A DNA stretch of 64,000 nt from Porphyromonas cangingivalis (lineage in GTDB: Bacteria; Bacteroidota; Bacteroidia; Bacteroidales; Porphyromonadaceae): NCBI RefSeq assembly GCF_900638305.1, contig NZ_LR134506.1, positions 2,170,001-2,234,000 of the forward strand, given 5' to 3'. Both the position numbers and the translations under genes were made by a program. Shown piece by piece: positions 36,740 to 45,847 of the stretch. The stretch's first letter is position 1, and each line of letters opens with the position of its first letter. The notes beneath the pieces were generated by a model, which was not told the DNA's origin, did no database searches, and saw only the letters and a program-made list of their open reading frames with translations.

Positions 36740-37960
36740 ATGGATGATTTTCTAAAGATAGAAGAGGTCTCAAAACTGTTGAATAAGAGTAAACAAACTC
36801 TTAGAAGATGGGATGCTGAAGGTAAACTTACTGCTATGAGGGAACCAATTAGTGGATATAGAGTTTATCCAAGAAAGGAGATAGAAGGACTATTCTCTCA
36901 CTTAATTGAGGATAAAGCATGTTCAAATATTGTAGAACCAGATAGAAATTATACAACAATTGAGCTGTTTGCTGGAGGGGGAGGGTTGGCCATCGGGTTG
37001 GAGTCTGCAGGGCTTAATTGTATAGCTCTTAATGAGATGGATAGATGGGCTTGTCAGACATTGAGACGTAACAGACGTTTTTGGAACGTTCTAGAAGGAG
37101 ATATCAAGAATTTTGACTTCACTCAGTATAGAGATAAGGTCGATGTTGTTACAGGGGGATTTCCATGTCAAGCCTTTAGTTATGCAGGAAAAAGACTTGG
37201 ATTTACAGATGCTCGTGGAACCCTATTTTATGAGTTTGCAAGGGTTGTGAAAGAAGTTAATCCATTGATTTGTATTGGAGAAAATGTAAAAGGTCTTTTG
37301 TCTCATGATGGCGGTCGAACAATAGAAGGTATGATTTCTGTTATGAACGAAATAGGATATAATGTACTTCCTCCTCGAATTCTTAAGGCAACGAACTATA
37401 GAGTTCCTCAAAAAAGGGAACGAGTTATCATTGTTGGTATAAGGAAGGATATTAAAACTCAGTTTCAGATGCCACTTCCCGATCATCGTGTATACAACTT
37501 AGCTGATGCTCTTAAGGCTGGAGAGCTATACGATAGTGATGTTCCAAGTTCCCCTGGTGCAAAATATCCCCCTCAAAAGGAGGAAGTGCTAAAACTAGTC
37601 CCTCCCAAGGGATATTGGAGAGACCTACCTATAGAAATTCAGAAGTTATATATGGGGGGAAGTTACTATTTAGGAGGTGGAAAAACTGGTATGGCAAGAA
37701 GAATAGGCTGGGATGAGCCTTGTTTGACACTTACATGTAGTCCTGCTCAAAAACAAACAGAAAGATGTCATCCTGAAGAAACTCGCCCCTTTACTATTCG
37801 TGAATATGCTCGTATCCAAACATTTCCAGATGATTGGCAGTTTGAAGGGTCTATAGCACAACAATACAAACAGATTGGTAATGCTGTGCCGGTCAACCTT
37901 GCTAAGGAGATTGGGTATTCCATTGTAAGATTTCTGAATGACTATTATGCTCAGAAATAA
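36740..37960 (+). CDS. DNA (cytosine-5) methyltransferase with N-terminal MerR-type HTH
   Basis: A type II modification enzyme. Residues 1-50 form a MerR-like helix-turn-helix (KIEEVSKLLNKSKQTLRRWDAEGKL...GYRVYPRKEIE), which may autoregulate expression. The C5-methylase motifs follow: I (ELFAGGGGLAIGLE), IV (GGFPCQAFSYAG, catalytic Cys143), VI (GENVKGL), VIII (QKRERVIIVG) and X (GNAVPVNLA). The gene is AT-richer than its neighbours, as is common for transferred restriction systems. It converges on the restriction gene, with 15 bp between stops. An ATG at 36722 is an alternative start. The layout resembles M.Eco47II-type enzymes, but the recognition site is not proven. Confidence 0.9.
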   Translation: MDDFLKIEEVSKLLNKSKQTLRRWDAEGKLTAMREPISGYRVYPRKEIEGLFSHLIEDKACSNIVEPDRNYTTIELFAGGGGLAIGLESAGLNCIALNEMDRWACQTLRRNRRFWNVLEGDIKNFDFTQYRDKVDVVTGGFPCQAFSYAGKRLGFTDARGTLFYEFARVVKEVNPLICIGENVKGLLSHDGGRTIEGMISVMNEIGYNVLPPRILKATNYRVPQKRERVIIVGIRKDIKTQFQMPLPDHRVYNLADALKAGELYDSDVPSSPGAKYPPQKEEVLKLVPPKGYWRDLPIEIQKLYMGGSYYLGGGKTGMARRIGWDEPCLTLTCSPAQKQTERCHPEETRPFTIREYARIQTFPDDWQFEGSIAQQYKQIGNAVPVNLAKEIGYSIVRFLNDYYAQK

Positions 37961-37975
37961 TATTATTATATACTT

Positions 37976-38683
37976 TTATAACCCTTTGGAAGATATTTCA
38001 TCTGCTAGGGCATTGATAATGCCATCTAATTGTTTTGAACAATTGTATTCGAGTGCTATTTCTCCTATAGCATCAGTTAATTGGGAATAAAAGTCCTCAT
38101 CGCCCGTCAAGTGTAACCAAAAGTCTTTTCCTATGTATACATTGAAGTTTTCATTGAGCTTTTTGTAATTGGCACTCAAATCTTCTATTTTACCATATAA
38201 AACTCCCACTACTAAGTCGTTAATGCCAACATCAAGATTATTTGTTCTTGCGAGATTTTTTACACTCTGAAAGTGATCCGATATAGTTTTAACATCATCT
38301 TTGTTGATTGTGTTGGGACCAGCTTTTACTTGACAGTACTTTTTTCTGCCATCTATTGCATCAATGAATTCAATGTCAATGCCTTGGGTAGTTGATCCAA
38401 ATCCTGAGAATAATGTGTTTATCATCTTTTGGGTTTTATTTCCAAATGAGGTGTTGATAGAGGTGCCTAGTACTCTTGGGTATATTAAGGCTTTCGCAAT
38501 GCTTTGAGGACTATCATTGCCTTCAAGAAAGCATGCCAAATATTTAATTAGAAAAGGATTTACATTATAGCTTTTTAACAAAGAAGCTTTGTTGTAGCTG
38601 TTGTCTATGTGAGTTTCAAAGAGTTCTTTCCTGAAAAAATCTTTAGCATTAGCTATAATGTTTTTTCTTTCGTTTTCTGTCAT
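37976..38683 (-). CDS. Type II restriction endonuclease, Eco47II/PmeII-like
   Basis: A 235-residue partner of the adjacent methylase. The central region reads TSINTSFGNKTQKMINTLFSGFGSTTQGIDIEF...KKYCQVKAGPNTINKDDV. It places acidic residues (Asp103, Glu105) ahead of a QVK (118-120), a PD-(D/E)xK-type active site. From memory, this INTSFGN...VKAGPNTINKDDV pattern belongs to the Eco47II/PmeII family, whose members cut GGNCC-like sites; the exact specificity here is inferred. It is AT-rich and convergent with the methylase. Confidence 0.8.
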   Translation of the reverse strand: MTENERKNIIANAKDFFRKELFETHIDNSYNKASLLKSYNVNPFLIKYLACFLEGNDSPQSIAKALIYPRVLGTSINTSFGNKTQKMINTLFSGFGSTTQGIDIEFIDAIDGRKKYCQVKAGPNTINKDDVKTISDHFQSVKNLARTNNLDVGINDLVVGVLYGKIEDLSANYKKLNENFNVYIGKDFWLHLTGDEDFYSQLTDAIGEIALEYNCSKQLDGIINALADEISSKGL

Positions 38684-38819
38684 GACATTTTTATATTATG
38701 TTAATATCGAAAGTTAGCAGTTTTTTAGATAATTGTCTGTTTGATTTTGTACTTATTTAGCATGACCGCACTTTTTAAGTTTTAGGGATAATGGAGATGA
38801 ATAGAATTATCAACTTGTA

Positions 38820-40370
38820 TCACAGAGAGTCGATGATGGCTTGGGCGACATCTTGGGGTGTGGCCTTGGGGAGGGTGCAGTAGGCTTGGATGCCGTAGGT
38901 GGATAATCGTGCAGTGGTGGCAGGACCATAGGTGATGACTTTGGCTTGGCGAGGGAGGCTGTGTAGGTCGTATTTCTCCATGAGTTCAGCGAAGTTGTCC
39001 ACAGCCTTACTGCTACTGAAGATGATGTGGGTGAAGCCTATTTCCTTAAAGAAAGTCACATCGTCCTTAACATAACTCACCTTGACGCTGTGATACAGAG
39101 GTATGTCGATGACGGAGAGGTGAGCGAGTGGTGGGAAGATGAGGGGCTTTGTCTCGTTGTCATAAGCACCGTGGGGTGAGACGATCGTTGTCGGTCTATC
39201 ACCGATGTGAGTGATGAGTTCGTCGATGAGTCCTTGTCTGTCTCTGCGTGTGGGGACGAAGTCGGGAACAAGTCCATAGCTACGGAGGCGGAGGGTTGTC
39301 GTCTTACCGATGGCCGCTATCTTACACTGTGCCAAGGTACGGATGTCTCTGCCACTGCGGATGAGCATCTCCATCATATAGTCCACGGCTGCGGTGGTGG
39401 AGAAGGCGACCCATGCTCCGGGTCGTATCTGTGCTAATTTCTGTTCGATCTCTTCGGAATACTCATCCATCTCATGCTTGGAGGTTGGTAGAGAATGGAT
39501 GTAGGCGACCTTGTCTCCGAGGAGGTCTTCGATCACAGAGCGTTCGGTATCCACGCTCACAGCCAAGACTTTCACCTGTGAGAGAGGAGTGGGAGCGAAG
39601 AATGAAAACTCTTCGGCAAAACTGACCACTTCGCCCACCACGAAGAGCCCCGGAGAGAGTTTCGAGTAGTCGGTGAAGTCGGGTGTGAAGTCTCCTACTT
39701 GGCCGATGAGACTGTGCTGAGAGGGCAGCGTGCCATTCGTCGTGACGCAAGCGGGTGTGTCGGGGGATAATCCTGCTTCGATGAGCCTTTGGCAGATCGT
39801 CGGGATGACGGTCGCTCCCATATAGAAGACGATGGTTCCTTGGAGCTCCACAAGACTCTTCCATGACGAAGCTTCGTGCTGATGCTCCTTGGTTGAAGCG
39901 GTGATCAGGGTCACACTACGGCTCATACCCCGGTGGGTGACGGGGATGCCGGTATAGGTGGTGACGGAGTTGGCTGCCGTGATGCCGGGTACGACCTCAA
40001 AGGGGATGCCTCGTGCGATGAGGGCTTGGAGCTCTTCTCCCCCACGTCCGAAGACGAAAGGATCACCACCCTTGAGCCTGACGATGCGACCGCCTTTGAG
40101 GGCGCGTTCGACGAGGAGCGTATTGATGTCCTCCTGAGGGTGAGAGTGTCGTCCACAACGTTTGCCCACGGGGATGCGTTCGATCCCTTGGCGACAATGG
40201 CTGAGGATGACAGGATTGACCAGAGCATCGTAAAAGATGACATCAGCACTGCGCAGACATCGGACGGCACGCAAGGTGAGGAGATTGGGGTCTCCGGGGC
40301 CTGCGCCCACGAGCGAAACAATGGTGCCTTCGGGAATATGATCTGTGGGGGTGATGTCTGATGATGTCAT
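38820..40370 (-). CDS. Fused uroporphyrinogen-III methyltransferase and uroporphyrinogen-III synthase
   Basis: Residues 16-255 form a CobA/SUMT domain that methylates uroporphyrinogen III to precorrin-2. Its motifs are VGAGPGDPNLLTLRA, KGGDPFVFGRGGEE and GITAANSVTTYTGIPVTHRG. Residues about 265-516 form a HemD domain with IIFSSSKAVDNFAELM and VITYGPATTARL, which closes hydroxymethylbilane to uroporphyrinogen III. The ATG overlaps the stop of the preceding cbi fusion gene (ATGA), indicating translational coupling. It is the last gene of the cobalt/tetrapyrrole operon. CobA-HemD fusions are known in other bacteria. Confidence 0.92.
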   Translation of the reverse strand: MTSSDITPTDHIPEGTIVSLVGAGPGDPNLLTLRAVRCLRSADVIFYDALVNPVILSHCRQGIERIPVGKRCGRHSHPQEDINTLLVERALKGGRIVRLKGGDPFVFGRGGEELQALIARGIPFEVVPGITAANSVTTYTGIPVTHRGMSRSVTLITASTKEHQHEASSWKSLVELQGTIVFYMGATVIPTICQRLIEAGLSPDTPACVTTNGTLPSQHSLIGQVGDFTPDFTDYSKLSPGLFVVGEVVSFAEEFSFFAPTPLSQVKVLAVSVDTERSVIEDLLGDKVAYIHSLPTSKHEMDEYSEEIEQKLAQIRPGAWVAFSTTAAVDYMMEMLIRSGRDIRTLAQCKIAAIGKTTTLRLRSYGLVPDFVPTRRDRQGLIDELITHIGDRPTTIVSPHGAYDNETKPLIFPPLAHLSVIDIPLYHSVKVSYVKDDVTFFKEIGFTHIIFSSSKAVDNFAELMEKYDLHSLPRQAKVITYGPATTARLSTYGIQAYCTLPKATPQDVAQAIIDSL

Positions 40371-42445
40371 AGTCGGTTGATGAGTTCGTTCTTTTCGTTA
40401 TCGTAGAGGGCTTTGAGTTCGTTGTATCGGTCGTTGTCTCCCTTTCTTCGGGCAGATATCATATCCTGACGAAGTCGGCTCAGTGAATGCAGTCTCTCGG
40501 TGTCAAGGTGAGTGTCGAGATAGGTCTCATAACGATCTCTGAGTACTTGCCCCACTTCGGGTAGGCGGTGCTTGGTCTGTATGGCAAAGGTCGTGTCTCC
40601 TTTGGACGATGATGCACCAAGGACGAAGGTGCTCTCGGTGGCAGATGAGAGGTTGTTGACAAGGATGCTTCGTTGGTGGCATTCTTCAGAGACCATGTTA
40701 TCGACAGTGGTATGGCCTGTCCCGGCAATGACAAGGGTGTATCTCCACGTGTCCCCTTGGATGAATGTACGTGCGATGTGGTGTGCCCCTTGGGCTGCTA
40801 TCAATGCCTGCATCTCGGGACATACTTCGGGGCTGATGACGTCAAAAGGAATGCCGTGGTGACTCAGCGTGAGCGCCTTGCGGTAAGCCCCTTGTCCTCC
40901 ACCGACGATGAGGGCATGGTGTACTTGAGATGGTAAGAAAATGGGACAGCTCTCAACTTCTTTTGATGCAGCACCAACTCTCAGTTTCGAGTAACGTGGG
41001 GGCTGGAGATTGGCTTCTCGGAGGGCAATGGTGTCCGTAAAAATCATGTCGATGTCCCCGTCAGCGATGATCCTCCCTTGGTGCAGGATGATGCCCCTCT
41101 GAGCCCACCGATGAGCAAAGTCCATATCGTGGGTGGAGAGGATGATGGTCTTCCCCTCTGTGTGTAGTCGGGTGAGGAGTCCTCTGATCCTTTCGGTAAA
41201 ATACTTGTCCAGACCTGCCGTGGGTTCGTCCAAAATGATGATCTCCGGACTCATCGCAACGATAGAAGCGATCGCAACCCACTTCTTTTGGCCCTCACTG
41301 AGGAGGTGGGGTGGGGTCTTCATCAGGGGATGGAGTTCGAAGTCTCGTATGATGCGATCGACCTCACTTTCGAGGGCTTCGCCTTTGAGGCCAAGGTTTT
41401 TGAGTCCGAAAGCTATCTCGTCTGCCACGGAGGGGGTGAAGAGTTGGTGCGAAGGATTTTGGAAGACAAAGCCGACGGTATGACGAAGATCATTGACATC
41501 CGTGAGTACTTCTCCCCTGAGAGACAGAGCGCCATTTTGGACTTTATGGATGCCTGAGAGGAGTGCGAATAGGGTAGACTTACCTGCACCATTTTCGCCC
41601 AAGAGGACGATGCGCTCACCTTTCTTTATCTCAAGTGTGATGTCGTGGAGTATGGGGCAGTCCTTTTCGTAACCGAAAGAGGCGTTGGCTACCGACAACA
41701 GGCTGTCATTCAATGTCGTCGGCTCTGATTGACCTCTCGGAGTGGAGTAGATGTCCTCTTCGCTGTAACCTCTCGATAGCAGACCTTGGTAGACCTTCTC
41801 GGCATCGTTGTGTGCGAGGATGAATGTCTGCGCAAAGAGCATGCCCGAGTGTTCCGCTCTGCTTCGCCACGTGGTATAACCGAGGCGACAACGTTGGGCC
41901 GTGAGGATGTGCGAAGCCGTCTCCGTCATCACGTTGATGTAGCGGTAGATGAGTTCGGAGAGTTCGACAAAAAGTGCAGGAACTCCCAGTGCGCGAAGAC
42001 GGTGCATGACGCTGTATATCGGTGTGGTGGAGGTGATGAGGAGGATGGCGAGGAAGCCATTGAGGCACCTCAAAGAGATGAGTCCGAAGAGTCTGAGAGT
42101 CTCATGAGTGACACCCCATCTCCGGAGGGTAAGGATGGCTTGCCCCCCTCCCTCTATGCTTGTCAGCAGGATAGGCAGAGTGCCTAATAGGATGAAGAGG
42201 AGGGTAAGTACTACACGTCGGATCAGCTTGGCACGACCACTTCGAGGCGTGAGCCAAGCGTGGAGTGCCACAAGGGGGATGAGCAGGACTACCTGCCCGA
42301 TGATGCTCTTGACGAATAGAGCAGTGATAAGGAAAATAAGGGGATAAAATAGACGGAACAACCCCGAGTCCATCTCCTTATAGAGTGGACCGGAGGTTGT
42401 CTGTGTCTTGTTTGAGTCAGGATGGTCAGTTTGCTGACTTGTCAT
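40367..42445 (-). CDS. Triple fusion: CbiQ permease, CbiO ATPase and precorrin-2 dehydrogenase-like domain
   Basis: Residues 1-235 are a CbiQ-type energy-coupling transmembrane protein with five hydrophobic segments and the QRCRLGYTTWRSRAEHSG coupling region. Residues 248-480 are a CbiO ATPase: Walker A GENGAGKS (283-290), signature LLSEGQKKW (381-389), Walker B IIILDEP (402-408), switch His439. Residues 508-692 are a CysG/Met8-type Rossmann domain with VGGGQGAYRKA (514-524). By eye, the position equal to catalytic Asp104 of E. coli CysG (NVVDAP) is Ser600 (NNLSSA), and the usual ATDD is GTGH. It overlaps cbiN by 20 bp and couples to cobA-hemD. Cobalt uptake is clear from context; the third domain's activity is doubtful. 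Confidence 0.88.
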   Translation of the reverse strand: MTSQQTDHPDSNKTQTTSGPLYKEMDSGLFRLFYPLIFLITALFVKSIIGQVVLLIPLVALHAWLTPRSGRAKLIRRVVLTLLFILLGTLPILLTSIEGGGQAILTLRRWGVTHETLRLFGLISLRCLNGFLAILLITSTTPIYSVMHRLRALGVPALFVELSELIYRYINVMTETASHILTAQRCRLGYTTWRSRAEHSGMLFAQTFILAHNDAEKVYQGLLSRGYSEEDIYSTPRGQSEPTTLNDSLLSVANASFGYEKDCPILHDITLEIKKGERIVLLGENGAGKSTLFALLSGIHKVQNGALSLRGEVLTDVNDLRHTVGFVFQNPSHQLFTPSVADEIAFGLKNLGLKGEALESEVDRIIRDFELHPLMKTPPHLLSEGQKKWVAIASIVAMSPEIIILDEPTAGLDKYFTERIRGLLTRLHTEGKTIILSTHDMDFAHRWAQRGIILHQGRIIADGDIDMIFTDTIALREANLQPPRYSKLRVGAASKEVESCPIFLPSQVHHALIVGGGQGAYRKALTLSHHGIPFDVISPEVCPEMQALIAAQGAHHIARTFIQGDTWRYTLVIAGTGHTTVDNMVSEECHQRSILVNNLSSATESTFVLGASSSKGDTTFAIQTKHRLPEVGQVLRDRYETYLDTHLDTERLHSLSRLRQDMISARRKGDNDRYNELKALYDNEKNELINRL

Positions 42446-42722
42446 TAGCGTGTTTCTTCAGAAGGGCATATCCTGCCACGAATATACAGATGCCGATGAG
42501 GACTTGGAGTACGAACAACCATGGTTCGGTCGCATCGGTGGGCTCGTAACCTATGGCATTCATCTCAAGGACTTGTCCTTCGTGACCCGTGATGTTGTGG
42601 ATCACGTCGCAGGCTGCATCGTCCGTGCCTCCGCCGAAGTCTATCCATGCACTGGCGATGGGTGCAGCGAGACAGAGCAGGAGGATGATCACGAGGATGA
42701 TCTTATTGGTCGTCTTGTTCAT
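42426..42722 (-). CDS. cbiN: Cobalt transport protein CbiN
   Basis: A 98-residue protein with two membrane segments (about 8-26 and 68-86) enclosing a polar periplasmic loop that contains WIDFGGGTDDAA, the CbiN signature region. CbiN activates cobalt entry through CbiM. It lies 7 bp after cbiM and overlaps the cbiQO fusion by 20 bp. Confidence 0.85.
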   Translation of the reverse strand: MNKTTNKIILVIILLLCLAAPIASAWIDFGGGTDDAACDVIHNITGHEGQVLEMNAIGYEPTDATEPWLFVLQVLIGICIFVAGYALLKKHANDKSAN

Positions 42723-42729
42723 GATAGAC

Positions 42730-43443
42730 TTATTTTGAAGTGGATACTAAGGGGACTTTGACATCCGACAGCAGGCGGATGATGATTGCTGTGATGATAC
42801 CTTCGAGGATGGAGAGGGGCACTTGTGTCACGGCAAAGACCGAGAGGAACTGCATCGCCGAACCAAAGATGCCGCTGCTTGGGTCCGGGTAAGCCAATGC
42901 AAGCTGGAAACTCGTCGTCACATAAGTACTCATCGAGCCTAAGAAGGCTGCGAAGAAGATCGCAATGGAGTTGGGAGCGTTGAGGCCTTTGATGAGCTTG
43001 AAGACATAATAAGCTACCCAGGGGCCGACGATGGCCATCGAAAAGACATTGGCGCCAAGTGTGGTAAGACCTCCGTGTGCCAATAGCAACGACTGGAACA
43101 GTAGTACGATGAGCCCCAACAATGGGATGGTACGTGGTCCGACCGTCAGTGCACCGAGTGTCGTCCCGGTAAGGTGACTGCTGCTGCCGGTGACGGAGGG
43201 GAGTTTGAGCGCAGAGAGGATGAAGATGAATGCGCCCGACAGTGCGAGCGTGATCTTACCTCTCGGATTGCCTTTGACTATCTTTCGGATAGCGTTGAAA
43301 CTCAGAATGATGAATGGCAAACTAAGCACATACCATACGATAGCCCATGTCGGAGACAGATAGCCCTCCATGATGTGCATCGCCGATGCTGTCGGTGCCG
43401 ATAGCACGACAAGGCTGAGTAAGAGTAATAGTTTTTGTTTCAT
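42730..43443 (-). CDS. cbiM: Cobalt transport substrate-binding membrane protein CbiM
   Basis: A 237-residue integral membrane protein. After an N-terminal signal ([21 protein letters not shown]) comes [14 protein letters not shown], the CbiM/NikM motif whose His coordinates the metal. Further signatures are [22 protein letters not shown] and [19 protein letters not shown]. It starts 53 bp after the proline dehydrogenase gene. No cobalamin riboswitch is visible upstream. Confidence 0.93.
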   Translation of the reverse strand: MKQKLLLLLSLVVLSAPTASAMHIMEGYLSPTWAIVWYVLSLPFIILSFNAIRKIVKGNPRGKITLALSGAFIFILSALKLPSVTGSSSHLTGTTLGALTVGPRTIPLLGLIVLLFQSLLLAHGGLTTLGANVFSMAIVGPWVAYYVFKLIKGLNAPNSIAIFFAAFLGSMSTYVTTSFQLALAYPDPSSGIFGSAMQFLSVFAVTQVPLSILEGIITAIIIRLLSDVKVPLVSTSK

Positions 43444-43496
43444 ATCGAAATAGGTTTGGGGATAGGTGTCTTGACGAGTCTCAGACTGCTTTTTCT

Positions 43497-44669
43497 TTAG
43501 CTTTTTGCGGAGCGACGTCTCTGCCTTTCGGTGCGTATGAGCCCGAGCTCACGGGTAGTCTGCCCCTTGATGGCTGTATTTTCTTCGGCACGACGGATGA
43601 GGTAAGGGAGTACCTTGTCCACGGGTGCGTAGGGGAGATACTTGGTGACGTTGTAACCCGCCTTGGCGAGGTTGAAGCTGAGGTTGTCACTCATGCCATA
43701 CAGTTGGGCGAAGAAGATGCGCTTGTCATCCGGTGCGATGCCTTGCTGCTTCATCAGTTCTGTCGCCTTGAGGAGGCTTCTGTCGTTGTGAGTGCCGACG
43801 AAGATCTCAAAGTGATCGATGCGTTCGAGGACGAAGCGTACACCTGCATCATAGTTGTCGTCAGTCGCCTGTTTGTCTTTGCAGATTGGATCGGGGTACC
43901 CGTTTTTCTGAGCGAGCATGCGCTCCTCTTCCATGTAAGCACCGCGGACAAACTTGATGCCGGGGATGAACCCCTTGTCGCGCGCCTCTTCGTCGATACG
44001 CTCAAGCAAGGCAAGGCGGTCATGGCGATACATCTGAAGAGTAGCAAAGACGATGGCACGCTCTTTGTTGAACTCAGCCATGGCCTCGACAGACAATTCG
44101 TCCACAATCCCCTGATAAGCATAGTGCTCGGCATCTATGAGGATACGTGTGCCATGCTCATGAGCAAGACGACAAAGCTCCATGAACCTCTTCCGAAAAG
44201 CATCAAAACGTTTCTGCTCTTCGGCTGTAAGCGTTTCTCCTTTGGTAACCTTTTCGAGTACGGAGGTAGGCCCTACACCACTGGGTTTGAAGACACCGTG
44301 GCTCACGTGTGGGTTTCCCTTTGCGAAGTTGAGCGAACGTATCGTTTCCTCATAAGTCGCATTGATGTCTGCCTCTGAGCTACCCCCTTCTGCCGAGTAG
44401 TCAAGGACGGCACATACCCCTCTCGATCCCAGTTTTTCGAGTGTCGGACGAGTCTTTTCGAGCGTTTCTCCCCCGACGAAGTGCCTGTATATCGTGGGGC
44501 GAAGAGCCCAACCTATCGGGAAATGTATGCTTGCTGCAATATTCGAGAGTACCTTACCCGTCTTGACGAGAGTGGTCGACGCCATGGCACGGAAGAGCAG
44601 CTCGGCACCTCGGAGATCTGCATCCGACTTGCCTTCGAAGGCGTTTTTGGTATTTGAAAAGTCTATCAT
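43497..44669 (-). CDS. Proline dehydrogenase
   Basis: A 390-residue FAD-dependent proline dehydrogenase domain protein (TIM barrel) that oxidises proline to pyrroline-5-carboxylate. Family landmarks are [52 protein letters not shown] and [22 protein letters not shown]. It has no P5C dehydrogenase domain. It lies within the cobalt operon, 21 bp after cbiK and 53 bp before cbiM, with no terminator between, which is an unexpected location. The start [22 protein letters not shown] is plausible. Confidence 0.92.
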   Translation of the reverse strand: MIDFSNTKNAFEGKSDADLRGAELLFRAMASTTLVKTGKVLSNIAASIHFPIGWALRPTIYRHFVGGETLEKTRPTLEKLGSRGVCAVLDYSAEGGSSEADINATYEETIRSLNFAKGNPHVSHGVFKPSGVGPTSVLEKVTKGETLTAEEQKRFDAFRKRFMELCRLAHEHGTRILIDAEHYAYQGIVDELSVEAMAEFNKERAIVFATLQMYRHDRLALLERIDEEARDKGFIPGIKFVRGAYMEEERMLAQKNGYPDPICKDKQATDDNYDAGVRFVLERIDHFEIFVGTHNDRSLLKATELMKQQGIAPDDKRIFFAQLYGMSDNLSFNLAKAGYNVTKYLPYAPVDKVLPYLIRRAEENTAIKGQTTRELGLIRTERQRRRSAKS

Positions 44670-44690
44670 AATGTTATCGTTTGAGGGTTT

Positions 44691-45620
44691 TTAGTCCATC
44701 TTCTCACCGGTGACGGTGTATATTTTCTTTTTCGACATGATGTCCCACTCGCTGTAAGTGACCGTGTCCTCAAGTTTGCGAAGGTAAAGGGCTTGTATGC
44801 CGGGATGTTCGCCCAGCCCTTGGAGCAGGACATCGACCTCATAGCCTTCGGCTTCAAAGTCTTCTTTCCAATCCTCTGCAATGTCATTCTTTGCGTGTTC
44901 TCCGGCCACAAACATAAATGGTACCAAAGTCACCTTTTTGTGTCCCGAGCGTCGGAGTTCTGCCATGGCTTGCTCCTGTGTCGGGAAGCCTTCGATGGTG
45001 CCTACGAAGACATTGTCGATCCCCATCTCTCTCAGTACATAAGTGATCATCGTGTATTGTGCCGTCGAAGGGTGATAAGTCCCATGACCCACCCACACGT
45101 AAGCCCGATCCTTGTCGTAATCACTCGTAATCGCCTCTATGGCTCTATAATAGTCGATGGGGTGATAGAAGAGTGGTGATCCCACACGTATCTCTTTGAA
45201 GCTCGAACGGCAGGTGGTCACATCCTTTCGGATCGACTCCATCTCCAACCCATCGATAAGGACTGTCGGCTGCACGACCACATGTGTGTATCCCTCGGAT
45301 CGGAGGTGTTCGAGGGTCTCGGGGAGGTTCAGCTTTGGCTCTCCCCGGTCTCTGAGTCTCTTGAGGATGATGCGAGAGGTGTAGGCATCTCTCACTGTGA
45401 TATCCTCATAGAGGGTTTGTGCCGATCTGTTGATGGCATCGATGGTCTTCTCCCTCGTGTCGTTGTGTGTCGTCCCGAAGTGGGTCATTACGATGGCCAT
45501 ACGCTTGCCTTCGGTGATCTTCTCGGTCAGAGGGTCTCTCTTGTAGTTGGACATGAGTCCGATATGCTTATCTCTTGGATTTATTTCGTCGTGCATCGTG
45601 TGTGATGGTGTTACATTCAT
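44691..45620 (-). CDS. cbiK: Sirohydrochlorin cobaltochelatase CbiK
   Basis: CbiK inserts Co2+ into sirohydrochlorin on the anaerobic B12 pathway. The catalytic histidines lie in VMTHFGTTHNDTRE and WVGHGTYHPSTAQY, and PFMFVAGEHAKNDIAEDW is the third conserved block. The 309 residues include an N-terminal tail of about 40; with a TATTTTTG box at 45635-45628, the Met at 45596 or 45554 may be the true start instead of 45620. There is no signal peptide. It is the first gene of the cobalt operon. Iron-type chelation is an alternative role known for relatives. Confidence 0.88.
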   Translation of the reverse strand: MNVTPSHTMHDEINPRDKHIGLMSNYKRDPLTEKITEGKRMAIVMTHFGTTHNDTREKTIDAINRSAQTLYEDITVRDAYTSRIILKRLRDRGEPKLNLPETLEHLRSEGYTHVVVQPTVLIDGLEMESIRKDVTTCRSSFKEIRVGSPLFYHPIDYYRAIEAITSDYDKDRAYVWVGHGTYHPSTAQYTMITYVLREMGIDNVFVGTIEGFPTQEQAMAELRRSGHKKVTLVPFMFVAGEHAKNDIAEDWKEDFEAEGYEVDVLLQGLGEHPGIQALYLRKLEDTVTYSEWDIMSKKKIYTVTGEKMD

Positions 45621-45627
45621 ATCTGTA

Positions 45628-45635
45628 CAAAAATA
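45628..45635 (-). promoter_or_regulatory. -7 element of the cobalt operon promoter
   Basis: TATTTTTG on the minus strand fits TAnnTTTG. Repeat array D lies 65-125 bp further upstream. No -33 TTTG is seen at 19 bp. Confidence 0.45.
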
Positions 45636-45700
45636 ATCTTTTTTGGAGATATATGACCTTTATTGCAGAATTTTAGAGGTATATCATTTTTGTCGGCAGA

Positions 45701-45758
45701 CAGAAAACTTTCTGTCCCGAAATAGAATACATTCTGTTGCCTGCCGGAAAGTATTCTG
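45701..45758. repeat. 22-bp dyad repeat array D (CAGAAT type, 3 units) upstream of cbiK
   Basis: CAGAAA-ac-TTTCTG, TAGAAT-ac-ATTCTG and CGGAAA-gt-ATTCTG have centres at 45707.5, 45729.5 and 45751.5, spaced exactly 22 bp. The array lies between the lipB stop and the cobalt operon, 80-138 bp upstream of cbiK. Confidence 0.9.
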
Positions 45759-45847
45759 TCTGGCAACAAAAAGTTGTGTCACGAATGTGTTCGTTGGGAG
45801 AAAAAGTCGGATGGAGTTATTTTATTTGTTGATAAACGATACGATAT

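Noticed and set aside
45620-45700. Cobalamin riboswitch upstream of cbiK or cbiM
   Set aside because: I could not find a B12-box-like conserved core in either upstream region; the gap before cbiM is only 53 bp.
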